The notes: generated from the sequence alone by a model not told the origin. A DNA stretch of 64,000 nt from Gordionus sp. m RMFG-2023 (GCF_954871325.1 NC_088777.1:39161366-39225365), one strand, 5' to 3'; counted from the first letter of the stretch, positions 38,444 to 49,859 are shown. Translations and numbers: made by a program.

Positions 38444-39458
38444 TTATATAAATGAAGTGTTATTTAACCTATCAAGATCCATAAGAGATTCTTCAGCTTT
38501 AATCCTGTCATTTTCACCATAGTTTACTCTATTAGATTCTAAGGGGTTCATATAAACAATTTCGCATTTCGAACATAGTGCTGTTCAAATATTTTAAAAA
38601 AAATGTTTTTATGTATAATTGTAATACCAGTAAGGCATTTTTTATGTTTGGAACATTTTTTCACATTATTTTGCTTGGTTAATTTTGGCAATTTAAGTTC
38701 ATTTAATTGTTCAACTGCCTTTTGATAGGAATCTGGTATCAATGATTGTATATTGTTTATGTGTGACTCATTAATATCAGTAAAAAATTCCTCAATTTTG
38801 TTCCAGAAATTAGTTGGAATATCAGCATTATGATCAAGATTAATATGATCAACATTCTCAGAAACTTCTTTGGTGTTTTTATAACTTTTATGTTTTTTAT
38901 TTTTATATGGTATATTCTTTTTTATTTTTTGACTTTTGTAATACTCATTTGTAAATTGAGAAGAGTTTAGAGAGCCATTAATATTTGAATCTAAACTAAA
39001 ATTTGAATCTTCATTATAAATACCAGATGATGAGGGAATGGAATGGTAATCCTATAAATAAAGTTTTTAACATAAAAAAACATATATATAATACATTTAA
39101 ATTTTCAAATAGAGGCTCAGATATTAAAGTTTCTTTTAATTTACCCATCTAAAATTATATTGTATAGAGGCAAAAATATAATATTACAAAATCTGGCTGT
39201 TTTGTAAGTTCTTCCTTGTACTTATTTTTTAAATCTATAATCTCTGTAAGGGATCTCTCAAGTTCCTTATATAATACTGACAATTCATTGTAATTTGGTA
39301 TAGATGGCACGACCAACTCTATGTTATAAATTTTATTTGAATATAAATAATATAGTTATACTCGTGAGGTCGGTTAGTTTGGGTAGCTTATTTATATTTT
39401 TTAAACTATTATTTCTATTATTAATTTTATGATCTGAGGTCTTACAATCTGGTTTCAT
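38444..39458 (-). CDS. TADA3/NGG1-like SAGA adaptor, 4 exons
   Basis: Exons on the minus strand are 39,458-39,362, 39,318-39,188, 39,051-38,628 and 38,580-38,444. The introns of 43, 136 and 47 nt all begin GT (GTATAAC, GTAATA, GTATTAC) and end AG, and every junction keeps the frame, giving 262 codons. An in-frame TAA lies just before ATG 39,458. NYNELSVLYKELERSL (exon 2) resembles the ELDTLQLELETLL helix of TADA3. NADIPTNFWNKIEEFFTDIN and LKLPKL resemble NDAPNRFWASVEPYCADIT and YKIPPL; ENDRIKAEESLMDL resembles SLESRIKEELIAQGLL. TADA3 is a nuclear adaptor in the SAGA acetyltransferase module. The protein is much shorter than human TADA3 (about 430 aa) and lacks its C-terminal domain; more exons may be missed or lost. 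Splicing is inferred by eye and homology is from memory. Confidence 0.55.
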
Positions 39459-39569
39459 TTATAAAATGTGTTCTAACATAATGAACATATGTATCCACTA
39501 AGTGTTAGGTATATATTTTTTTAATCTTAATATTTTTTATGACACAGGATTTGAAGGCTATAGCTAAGT

Positions 39570-40257
39570 AACCCTTAAATTTCTGTGGTCTTTGCTTTTG
39601 GGGAATTTATATAGGTAGGATTTGTTCCATTCCACTGCAGTAGTTCTGTTCTCTCATATACTATTGAAAGAGGGCAAATAGGTAGAGAGACATTGTCATA
39701 GGTGCAATTTTTGGATATTCTGCTTTGATATTATCCAGCCTCTGAGCTTTGTTTTTCCTTAACTTTTTTATTACTTGTTATTTCATTCATGGATAAACCA
39801 GTCGAAAATAGGGCGAGGTTTGTAATTATGTTTGTTGGTAGAGTTGCTTTCCGTGACTGGTACTATCATATAACAATCAAGCCATAATGCCATTTGTTAA
39901 TCCTGGTCAACAATTACTTTTCCATTTACTAAAACTATAGAGAGCAGTTTCCTAAATCTGCGTCATAGATCCTGTACTCTCATATCTTTATAAATATCAA
40001 AAACGTTTTCGCTATATAAATCTGTCTATCACTTCGTATTTGTTTTTCCAGAACCTAAAAAAAAATTCTTCGTGAAACAGGATGTGTGGTGTTCACGGCT
40101 GGGTAGTCCTAAATTTATCACTGACTACTTTTTATCTACTCACTATATATTTCACGCTCTATTTCAACAATTTGCGGTAAACCGATTAGTTTATTTTTTA
40201 TTTTTTTATGAGTATAATTCGAAATTCAATTGTTATAAATATATTCTCAATTATTGA
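39570..40257 (+). pseudogene. Coding-like segments, possible decayed membrane protein
   Basis: Several plus-strand stretches are too rich in Gly, Pro, Trp, Cys and Arg for chance in this DNA: FVPFHCSSSVLSYTIERGQI (near 39,628), RDIVIGAIFGYSALILSSL (near 39,688), YYPASELCFSLTFLLLVISF leading into MDKPVENRARFVIMFVGRVA (39,729-39,884), and FPEPKKKFFVKQDVWCSRLG (near 40,050, in an open frame to 40,257). They lie in different frames with stops between them. Hydrophobic stretches suggest membrane segments. The block lies head to head with the TADA3-like gene. It could be a broken gene or one with tiny introns; I could not join the parts with convincing splice sites and do not recognise the family. 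Confidence 0.3.
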
Positions 40258-40664
40258 TGGTATTCATTAAGGTTTACATTAAAGATGTTAAACCTAAAAT
40301 CAGCCACCACCCACACTTAAAGGAATTTAATTATTTTTGCAATTCTCGGGTATAGGCTTTTGTTTTGCCAAATTCTTTTTGTTATTAGATATGGATGTTT
40401 AAACAATAGTTCTCGGACTGTTGCGTACAAGTAGGTCTGGCTTGCCCACGGCTCCTCATTTTCTCCCCCCTAATTAACTATCCAGCTTGATGGATTTTTG
40501 AGGAAATCCTAGCGTAGCTCTGTTGTATCCACAACCAGAGATCGAAAACGATTTTATCACGTAATTACAAAATTAGCCCTTACATCAGAACCCAAGGAAT
40601 TTTATATTTTAAGACAAAAATTTCAAATTACTATTTTAAAAAACAATTATCCTTTTCTTTTTAG

Positions 40665-42154
40665 CAGGTTGTTAAAGTAGCGCGCTAACTTTTTTGGTAG
40701 CTATAGCTAATAGGGGCTACTTTTTTTGTAATTATTTAATTTTTTAGCGCGCTACTTTTTTTGAAAGTAGCTAAGTAGCCTCTACTTCGCTACTTTTAAA
40801 AAATATAATGAAGGAAAGTATAAACAGGAAAATTTAAATATAATATCATAATTAATTATATTTTATTATTTATTATTTAATTTTGAAGTTAAAATATAAT
40901 TTCAATTTGTAATTTATATTTTCATTTGTATTATAAACCTAAATCACGTGTTAATAATTTAAAATGTTATCGCCTATGGATATTCAAATCGTTGAAAGTG
41001 ATTCAGACAATTATATATATGAAATGGAAGATACCAAGGGAAGAAAATGTTCTTAATAGCTATAATACAAATTTCCCATTCCCTAGATTTAAAAATTTTT
41101 TAAAATAAATATATAACTAAAACTGGTTTCAAATTTATTTGTTTAAAATGTAAAAAAAAATATTTTCCCAAATCAATCCAGTAGCTATAACCTCAATAAA
41201 CACCTAAAGGTAAATTGTCATTTTTACATTCTAATAATATTTATTGAGTTTTAAGGAAATGGAGAAACATCTAAATAATTTTGGTATAGTCGACTCTACA
41301 TCCAAAAATACTAATTCAATTCAAACCAAATTAATTAATAATACAAAAGACAATATTTCTCAGAAATTGGCTGATAAGGTTATTATTGATTTTATAATTT
41401 ATACAGTTCAGCCAGTGTCCTTAGTTGATAATCCATCATTTACCATGATGATTAAAACTTTATCCACCTGGTACAACAATTTTATGCCGCTAGACATTAA
41501 TGAATAAAATAGCAGATATCTTTAAAATAATGAAAGATGCTCTAATAGTATTGTTATCAGAGATATCATATATATGTACCACGGGAGATAGGTGAACACA
41601 TAACAGAAGGTAAAAGCTTTTATGTTTATAAATTGATCTGATTAAATATTTTTTAGCTTATTTGGGAATCACAGGCCATGGACTAGACCCTAGAACTTTA
41701 AAAAGAAGATCTGTGGCATTAGCCCTCAAAATGATAATAGGATGCCAGACATACGATGTACTTGCAAATAAAATTATTGAAATCTATTATATAAAAATAT
41801 GTGTATAAGATTAAATACGCCCTTACCCTTAAGTGCTAGTGTCGAGAGATTATTTAATAAGGCAAAACTTATACTTTCTGCTCGTTGCTCTAGACTTGAG
41901 GATGATAATATTGAAATGATTTTACTATTAAAATGCAACAAATTACCATAAATTTTTTATAATCAAAACTAACTATATTTTAATATTTATAAATGTTGAT
42001 TTTTATATATTTACTATACAATAACATTATTAGCAAAAAATAAAAAGTAGCTAAAGCTACTTTTAAAAAATAGTAGCCAATAGCGAGCTAATTTTTTTGA
42101 CAAATAGCGATAGCGGTAGCGCGCTACTTTTAAAAGTAGCATTTAACAACTCTG
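40665..42154 (+). mobile_element. hAT element, internally deleted, BED-finger transposase
   Basis: The left end CAGGTTGTTAAA and the complement of the right end, CAGAGTTGTTAAA, form terminal repeats. Flanks CTTTTTAG (40,657-40,664) and CCTTTTAG (42,155-42,162) agree at 7 of 8 positions. Just inside both ends are many copies of AGTAGC/GCTACT, with palindromes GTAGCGCGCTA and TAGCTATAGCTA. Between lie recognisable parts of a BED-hAT transposase. At about 1.5 kb it is shorter than an autonomous hAT. Confidence 0.85.
40964..41951 (+). pseudogene. Remains of a BED-type hAT transposase
   Basis: From 5' to 3': an acidic leader MLSPMDIQIVESDSDNYIYE (from ATG 40,964); a BED finger, FICLKCKKKYF then SSSYNLNKHLK, shifted by one base probably in the nine-A run at 41,152-41,160; a 46-nt GT-AG intron (41,210-41,255) joining HLK to EMEKHLNNFG in frame; QKLADKVIIDFIIYTVQPVS and VDNPSF.MMIKTL (to 41,507); LGITGHGLDPRTLKRRSVAL (about 41,660); and the dimerisation domain LPLSASVERLFNKAKLILSA to about 41,951. 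The catalytic middle is mostly missing, so it cannot act. The BED finger of relatives binds the element's subterminal sites. Confidence 0.75.
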
Positions 42155-42164
42155 CCTTTTAGGA

Positions 42165-42900
42165 ACTTGTAGTCCCTTTTATAGAATGAGCGTTTTTATT
42201 TTTATTATATTTATAATAATTTATGATTGAAATATAATTACATATTATAAATTAAAAATCTATTATCAAATAAAATCAATAATTTGTTTACTTTAGAGAT
42301 AGCCAGTGAGGCGATTAGATTATAAAAGCCTCTTTTAGAAAAAAGTTAATTTTTATTTTTTTATAATTTTATTTAATAACAGATACAAAATATCTTAATG
42401 CTGGCTGACCATGAAAAAGTATTACTTATATCTTCAATGTATCCAAGTTATTACAATTTATAAAAAAATATCTTGAAGGAATGTAATGAGTCTTTATATA
42501 TTAATATTTATTATATAATTTATCCTCTTGTAAAATTAAGTAATTATATCTCATCGGTTGTATGGTGTCAAGCCGGTAACCTGATGAATACCTAAAACAA
42601 CAAACGCTCTAAGCCCATCATATTTAAAAAATAAGTAAAATATATTTTAATTTTTTTCTAGGATGTGCTGAAATATTGTTAAAAATGAAAATCTTTTGTT
42701 TAAATAAAATGCCTTCATAATATTTTAAATTTATTATTTTCGGATTATTTATAATTATCTTAAAGTTAAAATTTTTAAACTTAAGAATACCAGAGTCTAT
42801 TATTTATACAAATAATTATTTTATTTAGATATGTATATTATAAAAAATCGTATTTTGGAATGCTATGAAGTCAAACTTTGTCGTCCAAGTTAAAAATTTA
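42165..42900. other. AT-rich DNA, no gene seen
   Basis: No conserved frame or repeat border recognised between the two hAT elements. Confidence 0.5.
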
Positions 42901-42907
42901 TGTGGGC

Positions 42908-44434
42908 TAGAGGCATGCGGGTATCCAACGAGGGGGGAGGGGAGAGGGGTAGAAATCCCCTTAGTAAAATTTATTGGAACTATTTCAAGTAGGTTATATT
43001 CTATTTTAATTTAAAGTTTATTTTCTTACATTTATATAAAACTTTAATCATTTATGGATATAAAATATAAAAACCAAAAATATATATTTAATTTCTATAT
43101 GCTAATTACTCTGATTGGGCAACATATCTATAGTGTATTAAATATTCATCAGACATCTAAAGATACAGGATTTACTGAATAGAATTATTTCTGGGAATTC
43201 TTGAACCACATGAAGAAAGAAATTGCAAAAAGCAGGCCCGGCAAGATGAAATTTTTGACATTACACTGTTACTGAATTTTTGGATCTCGAAAAGCCTATT
43301 TTGAATGTACTGGGAGAAATATTAGAATGATAATAACCAGATATTTTCTGAAGCAGATACATTATTATATTCAATAAGACAGGAGATTTCTCTTTGAATT
43401 GTAATGCATTAATAAATTATTTAGTTACACTATAATTTTATGCCAAATTTTAAAAAAAAATGATATGGATTTGGCTGAGGCCATGAGAATCGCGGATATT
43501 ATTATATTATAACTTAAAAAACTAAAAGATAATATCTTCAGGAGGTTTATTTATTATTAAGGCGAAAGCAGAATTATATGATTTTGAGATTCGCAAGCCA
43601 CCTTGACAACCTGATGGGTCAAACATTAACGTGAGACTCAATTGAGGATTACTATAAAATAACTGTTGTTATTCCACTTTAGATACATTTTTAAATCAAT
43701 CAATGTTTATCAAATGGCTCTGTCCAATTTATAAATAATATTACGAGCAAATCATTTTTAGAATAATTGAAAATATTAAATATTTAGCTAAATATTAGAA
43801 TATATAAATATATTGGAAGGCCTATTAATTTCAGAATTTAATCTTGGTTAGAAAGATTAATTTTAGCGAAGAATCCTCAATAAACGTAATGGAATTGCAT
43901 ATTTTGGATTTTTTTCAAAATATATTAAAATTACCGTATATTTTGGCAACAATATCAATTGGTAAAAGCACAAATGAGAGGATCTTTTCTTCATTAGAAT
44001 AAAAACATCTCAAAAGTTTGACATCTTAAAATCGATTGAATGCACTAGTTTTACTTAATTTATATTAAGATTTAATCCCCATTCGGAACAAATTATTGAA
44101 AAATTGGGCGCAAAGAAGATTAAATTTTCATTTATGAACGATATTTTGATTAACTTTTTAAACCATCATATAATGTTTAATTCTCTATTTTACTATGATT
44201 TACATTAAATATAGGTTCTATAACATTTTTTAACAATATTATATGGCTCTCAAATATTTTGTATTTTCCAATATTTTATTATTTGTATTCGAAATTGTCA
44301 TTTTTGATATGATTGGTTATAATAAATTTTATATTGTTTAATTCTAGTAAATTTTTAATGTTCCAAAAAATAAAATTTTAATTAAAAAAAAAATTATCCC
44401 TCCCTCTAGAAAATTTCTGCCTACTGCCTGGCTA
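42908..44434 (+). mobile_element. Decayed hAT element with GAGGG subterminal repeats
   Basis: The left end TAGAGGCATGCGGGTATCC and the complement of the right end, TAGCCAGGCAGTAGGCAG, are weakly similar, and G-rich GAGGGGGGAGGG / GAGGGAGGGA blocks lie inside both. The interior translates, with many stops, to a hAT transposase. No clear 8-bp duplication. Borders are approximate and the copy is old. Confidence 0.5.
43190..44120 (+). pseudogene. Decayed hAT transposase (ZMYM1-like type)
   Basis: Readable blocks include ILEPHEERNCKK (about 43,200), FEIRKPP near 43,588, SSINVMELHILDFFQ near 43,877, and the dimerisation region ILATISIGKSTNERIFSSLE (about 43,940-44,000) followed by RLNALVLLNLY. This resembles the ..S.ERSFSALKRIKT.LRS.....RL..L.LL..... 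end of ZMYM1-like hAT proteins. Multiple stops and shifts. Confidence 0.5.
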
Positions 44435-45098
44435 GAGAAATAGGATTAGAAAAATATTTAATTTTCTAAATAGTATGTGCTGTGCTACAAAGATAAAGGT
44501 TTAAGTTTGTATTAGAGTATGATAAATACAGTATTTTATTAGTCACCAAACCTACTGAATTTGGTAAAAGTGAATAAATACTTAGGGCTGGACCATTTCA
44601 ACCCTCTTATTATTTCTAAACAGTCGTCTGGTTAAAAGGCTATTAGTTTCAACAGACTAATACGAAAGAGGTTTGTTGTAGTTTTGTATTTTTGTTATAT
44701 ATTTATAATGATATATATTAAATGTCAATCAAAAGTGATCTTTTGAGTTATGTTTTTTGAGAGGATTAATGAGAAGAAGATCACATGCTCTTTTATTAAT
44801 AGGACCTGATGTTCTTTTGTTGATGGATTTTTGTATGGATTTTTGGAGGTTTGTATATGTATATTAATACGTAAATATGAGTAAATATGTTATACATTTT
44901 TTTTAAATGATGATTGTATAAATATGATAATAAACTGATTTTGGAATACTTAGATTTTGATATAAATATTGTAGACGTAAATATTGTTGCCGATGACCCA
45001 GGATCTATCTAGGGATTAATGAGAATACAATGCAATGTAAAGGATAAGAAAGGTAAGACCAGTGAATATTTCATGTTAAAGATATTAATTTTTGGTGG

Positions 45099-45269
45099 GT
45101 AAGTAGTTTTATAAATTGAACTACATTTGAAATAAAGGTTTATATATTATTAATTGATGGAAGTTAGTTTCATAAATTGAATTACATTCGAAATAAAGGT
45201 TTATATATTATAAATTTGCTGGGTAAGTTAGTTTCATTAATTAAACTACATTTGAAATAAAGTTTAAAG
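45099..45269. repeat. Three tandem copies of a unit of about 60 bp
   Basis: AGTTTTATAAATTGAACTAC then ATTTGAAATAAAGGTTTATA repeats three times with small changes (near 45,103, 45,165 and 45,226). Confidence 0.75.
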
Positions 45270-45312
45270 GCGAGTTGGATATATAATATTTAATATATAT
45301 ATATTATTTTGT

Positions 45313-45560
45313 GGTTTAATTGGAATTAAACAGATAAAGTATTTAATGATGAATGATAAATATATATCTGATATATATTTAAATATAAAATAAATGTTAT
45401 TATAATACTAAAAGTGATGCATGTACAATTTATATATTTAAATTGTAATGGATATAAATATATATGATATATGTGATACATTTGTGGTTTAATTGGAATT
45501 AAACAGATAAATTATTTAATGGTGAATGATAAATATATGTGTGATATATATTTGAATGTT
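45313..45560. repeat. Pair of direct repeats of about 75 bp
   Basis: GTGGTTTAATTGGAATTAAA followed by CAGATAAAxTATTTAATG occurs at 45,311 and 45,484. The first nine-base arms (TTTAATTGG / AATTAAA) are themselves partly palindromic. The pair lies inside the direct-repeat structure. Confidence 0.75.
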
Positions 45561-46459
45561 AAGTTATCATTGAGATGTGTGTGAGATGATAATTGGTAAA
45601 TCATGTAAATTAAAATTTCCTTTCATTTTTATTAGTTTGTACAATATTCCCTGTCCAACAATTGTAATTATACTTCTGTCTTTATTTTTTTTGAACAATT
45701 GAAATTTTTTTTTTGAAAATCAAAATATGCTATATAGTTACCTGTAATCTATATAGTTTTAATAGTGATTATGTCATTAATTATGAATACATAACAAAAT
45801 TGTAGTTATACGTAATATATACAGTTTTTATCATGATTATTTCACCAAAATCATATTTTTATATTATTTAAAAAAATATTACATCTGATAATTTTTTTGA
45901 TACAAAATATCACATTCATTACATATATGTAAAGGAATTGTAGTTAGATGTGAAATATATTTTGAATGTTAATCTTTGATAAAGAAATGTATGTCATATA
46001 TGTTTCATTTAACCCCTTATATGTTTCATTTAACCCCTGATGTGAGATGAAAAATGGTGTAAATGTGGGAGTATTGATGACCAAGAGCTATGACTCAATG
46101 AAAAGGCCTGAAAAGATTATGGGAGGATGATATCAAATAACCGATAAGAGATGAAGCGAATTTTGGGAGGACTATATGAAAAATGAAGAATATCTTAGAA
46201 ATTAAATGATAATTGTTTATTTTGGGAATGTAACACGTGGCTTCTGAAGAGTGGTCGTGTTGTAGTTTTGTTATATATTTATAATGATATATATGTAATG
46301 TCAATCAAAAGTTATCTTTTGAGTTATGTTTTTTGAGAGGATTAATGAAAAGAAGAAGATCACATGTTCTTTTGTTAATAGGACCTGATGTTCTTTTGTT
46401 GATGATCTTTGTATGGATTTTTGGAGGTTGTATATGTATATAAATATGTAAGTAAAAAA

Positions 46460-47240
46460 TTTATGCCACGCATTTACATTTTCTAAAACATATCAATAGG
46501 ATGTTAAAGTATAAGAAACTCGAAATATCCAAATTCTTTGCTAACTCTAACTAGTTACAATATTAATACTAATTAAATTCAACTTTATTTATTCCCTGTA
46601 TTATTTTATTTTGTTCATTTTTTTTAAAACGCAATTTTTTTTCGCTCATTCATTATTGAACGATAGATCTTCAGCTTACTAACATGTATCAAGGTAGCTG
46701 AGTGAGCTCGATGTGCTATTTTTTTAAAGCGGTCTTAATTTCTATATATTATTAGTTAATCACAAATTGGTATTTAGTCTATTTGCTATGCTATTACTAT
46801 TACCAGTGTATTATGAATACTTTTATATGACAAACAAGTTTCAAAAATAATTCGTTTCAAAATTTATTGCACAAAATCTGTGTCACTAATAAAGCTTTTC
46901 GGATTTAGATTTTGATCATTATTATTGTATATTCTTAAGTTACCGATCCAACAATTCTCTGTGTCTGGGAAAGGTATTAAAGCTTTAATTAAGAATGTAG
47001 TAATTCCATCGCTTACTTCGGGACGGATTGATTACTGATCATAAACAGAATGTTTTTTTAGGATGGGATTTTCTTTTGAAATAACCGACTATATCGAACC
47101 GAAAAATAATATCTTGGCCTATGATTTCCAATAGTCGATTAGTCAAAAAAAATTAAGACACAAAAGTATTCACATTATATTGGTTTATAAAATTTTGACA
47201 ACATTTTTTAAGGTCCAATAGCAGCTTATTCGCGATATAC
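46460..47240. other. AT-rich DNA, no gene seen
   Basis: No conserved frame or repeat border recognised. Confidence 0.5.
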
Positions 47241-47245
47241 ATAAA

Positions 47246-47290
47246 AGCGTTTTAATGTTAATTTTCATGATTAAATTAACATTGAAACGC
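47246..47290. repeat. Perfect-type hairpin
   Basis: GCGTTTTAATGTTAATTT and AAATTAACATTGAAACGC pair over 18 positions with one G-T-type mismatch, separated by a short loop TCATGATT. It lies just before a coding-like frame. Origin unknown. Confidence 0.7.
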
Positions 47291-47537
47291 TCAATCGTTT
47301 GATCGCTTAGATGATGCAATTAGGCCTTCGCCATTGTGTAGGTCAGAAGAGAGAATAAGAGAATAGGACGAAACCAAAAATATGTTTAACAATACATGTA
47401 ATATGTCAAATCCATCAACCCTAGAAGACCTAGGAGCTAAAACGATATTACAACCAACTAATTGTACGTATATCACGATATTATCACACAGAAAAGTTCT
47501 ATTTTTTTTCTTAATTGAGCTCAGCTCATCGAACTGA
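47286..47537 (+). pseudogene. Coding-like frame with one internal stop
   Basis: The plus frame reads NAQSFDRLDDAIRPSPLCRS, then a stop at 47,364-47,366, then DETKNMFNNTCNMSNPSTLE and DLGAKTILQPTNCTYITILS to a TGA at 47,535. Amino-acid use is unlike the random A/T background. The family is unrecognised. It may be a relic or two exons, but no good splice pair removes the stop. Confidence 0.3.
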
Positions 47538-47544
47538 TGATTAC

Positions 47545-48670
47545 TCCCAGAAAATAATTAATAATATAATTGTTATATTTTTCTTCATGTTATATTATTT
47601 ATTATTACAATACATTATAATATAAGGTGAAAATATTTTTCTTTGGCAAACAATTTTTAATTGATGGTTTTAATTATTGAAGAATCTATGAAAAAAATTA
47701 TTTTGCATCATATTTTTAATAAAAATTTAAATTAACAATTTAAGAATATTTTAAAATATTAGATTTAAAAAAATAGAAGCTAAATAAGATGATTTTGTAA
47801 TTGTGGAAAATTAATTCGAAATGGGTAACATTTTCTACAGGTATTTAATTCCTGATTTTAAATATACATGCTATATTTAGTAAACTTTTGTCATATATAA
47901 TACTTCAACTCTTTTAAGTATATTTTCTTTTTTTTTCTAATTTACCTATTATAATTTGCTTTAAAAAGATTATCATTAATTTTTAAAATCATATATATAA
48001 TGGTGATCCGGCTATGACTTTTGGATTCCCGGGGTAAACTTTTAATTTATGAAAGAATCATAAAATAAAGAACTAGAGTTGTTATTATTGAAAATAGATT
48101 CATAAATAAGCAGCTTAGATATAAATTAGATAATATATTTATATAAGATATTAAGCAATTAAATGAACTGAATTAGGTAATTAAGCATTATTTATGTAAC
48201 ATATGTACTTTTTCCAAGTTACAATTTATTAATGCATAGGATAGGGTCATTTCCAAACGTTTTCAAAGCAAGGAAAAATAAACACAGCCTATTTAACCAA
48301 ATGTCGAGGAATATAAGTAGTGTTTATTTTTTTTCTGTTGTGTAGATGTGGCCTAAGAAACAAAATTTATAGGCTTCTAAAATATAGAGCCCTGCTCCCC
48401 TATTTGCATGAGCTAATGGTCAAGTAAAAACAAAGATTATTATATTTGGTGTTTTTCTAGAGAAGACTTGTCAAATTAGTATCCATTTCTGAAAAGACCG
48501 TTTTTTGTAAATTGCAGACATTATTAGTTGTTATAATATTAAATTATATCTGATAAGTCATAGACTCCATAAATTATATTGTTAATTTTTTAAGTAGATA
48601 TGAATCTTCATTTTTCGATTGGAATTATACATAAAGGCGATTAATTATCTATAAAATTGACATCCAAATA
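47545..48670. other. AT-rich DNA, no gene seen
   Basis: No conserved frame or repeat border recognised. Confidence 0.5.
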
Positions 48671-48679
48671 AATGTGTCC

Positions 48680-49857
48680 AAGTTTATCCTAGAAATTTTT
48701 TTTATTGATATCTGACAAACTCTGCGTTGAATCTGGTCGATTGTTTAGTCATTTGGGATATGCCGTAATATTTTCATCCCTTTTTCCAATTTAACAACTT
48801 ACACCTATTTCGATTAATTACAAAGGCTCCTAATGTTACGGTAATATAATTTTTCTATATTAAATTTCGAATTGCTTCTCGTATCCTGAATAATTGAAAG
48901 CTATCCTGGCTAATGGTGATATAAATTCGAACTCAACTTACGGATTGATTTCTTTATTAAATCATTCTCACATTTATGATATTAACAATTATAGATACAT
49001 TACTGACAGTGTTATCCCAATCGTAAGGATGTAAAAATATAATATCTGAATTCTACTTCTTTATGATCTAATATTTTTATAGTTAAGAATGGTGCAACCT
49101 TACGGATATCATTCAAAGTTTATGAATTACATGATTCATACATAATCTATAGAGGTTCATTGAGACATCCATTTATTAAATTTACCACTACACTTTTCAC
49201 ATTATTAAACAATAACTTTAGTTCAATTCCTCTGGACACGTTTAAAGTTAATAACATCCTGCAAAATTGTCAAAAAAATAAAAGAAGTAGAAAAAATTTA
49301 TTTAATTCTAATCTTATTTTTCTTAAAAAACCTATTAAAATTATTCCTATATAGGATTTGGGTTGGCTTCCAGTTTCGGAGGAAAATGTTATTATTAAAT
49401 CATTAAATTATATATAATTTAATCAATTATTTTTTTACAAGTATAATTTACATTGACCAAAATGTTGCTTCCCAATACGTGTTGTTTTATGTAGTTGATA
49501 ACTTTGTTATTTCCAAAGGGAATTCTAAAATTTTTATAAAGTGTGTTTAAAAAATAAAATAAAAACTAAATGCCAAAAATTTATAATCATAATAGAAATC
49601 TACCCTTGTATTCTTATAGTCATTTAATCGTTTCGAACTTGCGCATGATAGATTTAATATACATGTCAGTTATTGAATACAATTATGGCCCACTGACCTA
49701 TATTTTAAAAATGTTCGAGACACCTTTTGAAGATATGAAGAAAGCATTAAAATATTGGGGAAATTTTTCTATCTCAGAAAATACGAAGGTCATCTTTATA
49801 AATTTGGAAAAAAATTCTATTAATTTAGATATGTTCATTGGATATTTGTTTTAGAGG
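48680..49857 (+). CDS. Possible multi-exon gene or recent pseudogene, unrecognised
   Basis: Five plus-strand stretches look coding. They include KLCVESGRLFSHLGYAV (about 48,716-48,770), LANGDINSNSTYGLISLLNH then DINNYRYITDSVIPI (about 48,905-49,021), RISFKVYELHDSYIIYRGSL with RHPFIKFTTTLFTLL (about 49,090-49,354), YIDQNVASQYVLFYVVDNFV (about 49,450-49,550), and SNLRMIDLIYMSVIEYNYGP to a stop at 49,857. GT-AG candidates lie between some: GTAAGG at 49,022 to TTTTTATAG at about 49,081, and GTGTGT near 49,541 to AATAG near 49,592, the second keeping the frame. Other junctions do not join cleanly, so some breaks may be mutations. No known domain recognised. Confidence 0.35.
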
Positions 49858-49859
49858 CC

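Larger units (their letters stand above)
44674..46450. repeat. Structure with terminal direct repeats of about 200 bp
   Basis: A block starting TGTTGTAGTTTTG at 44,674 (to about 44,882) recurs in the same orientation at 46,258-46,450 with modest divergence; shared stretches include TTTTGAGTTATGTTTTTTGA and AATAGGACCTGATGTTCTTT. About 1.4 kb of non-coding DNA with its own internal repeats lies between. The layout recalls a miniature LTR-type element (TRIM) or a local duplication. No gag- or pol-like sequence is visible, and terminal features are not decisive. If an element, it is an old, non-coding fossil. Confidence 0.4.

Noticed and set aside
39729-39884. Frizzled-type receptor for the PASELCFSLTFLLLVISF segment
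   Set aside because: The likeness is limited to hydrophobic residues; no Frizzled signature was found nearby.
40926-41108. 60-codon plus frame as a separate gene
   Set aside because: It overlaps the hAT transposase leader (ATG 40,964) in another frame and is random in composition.
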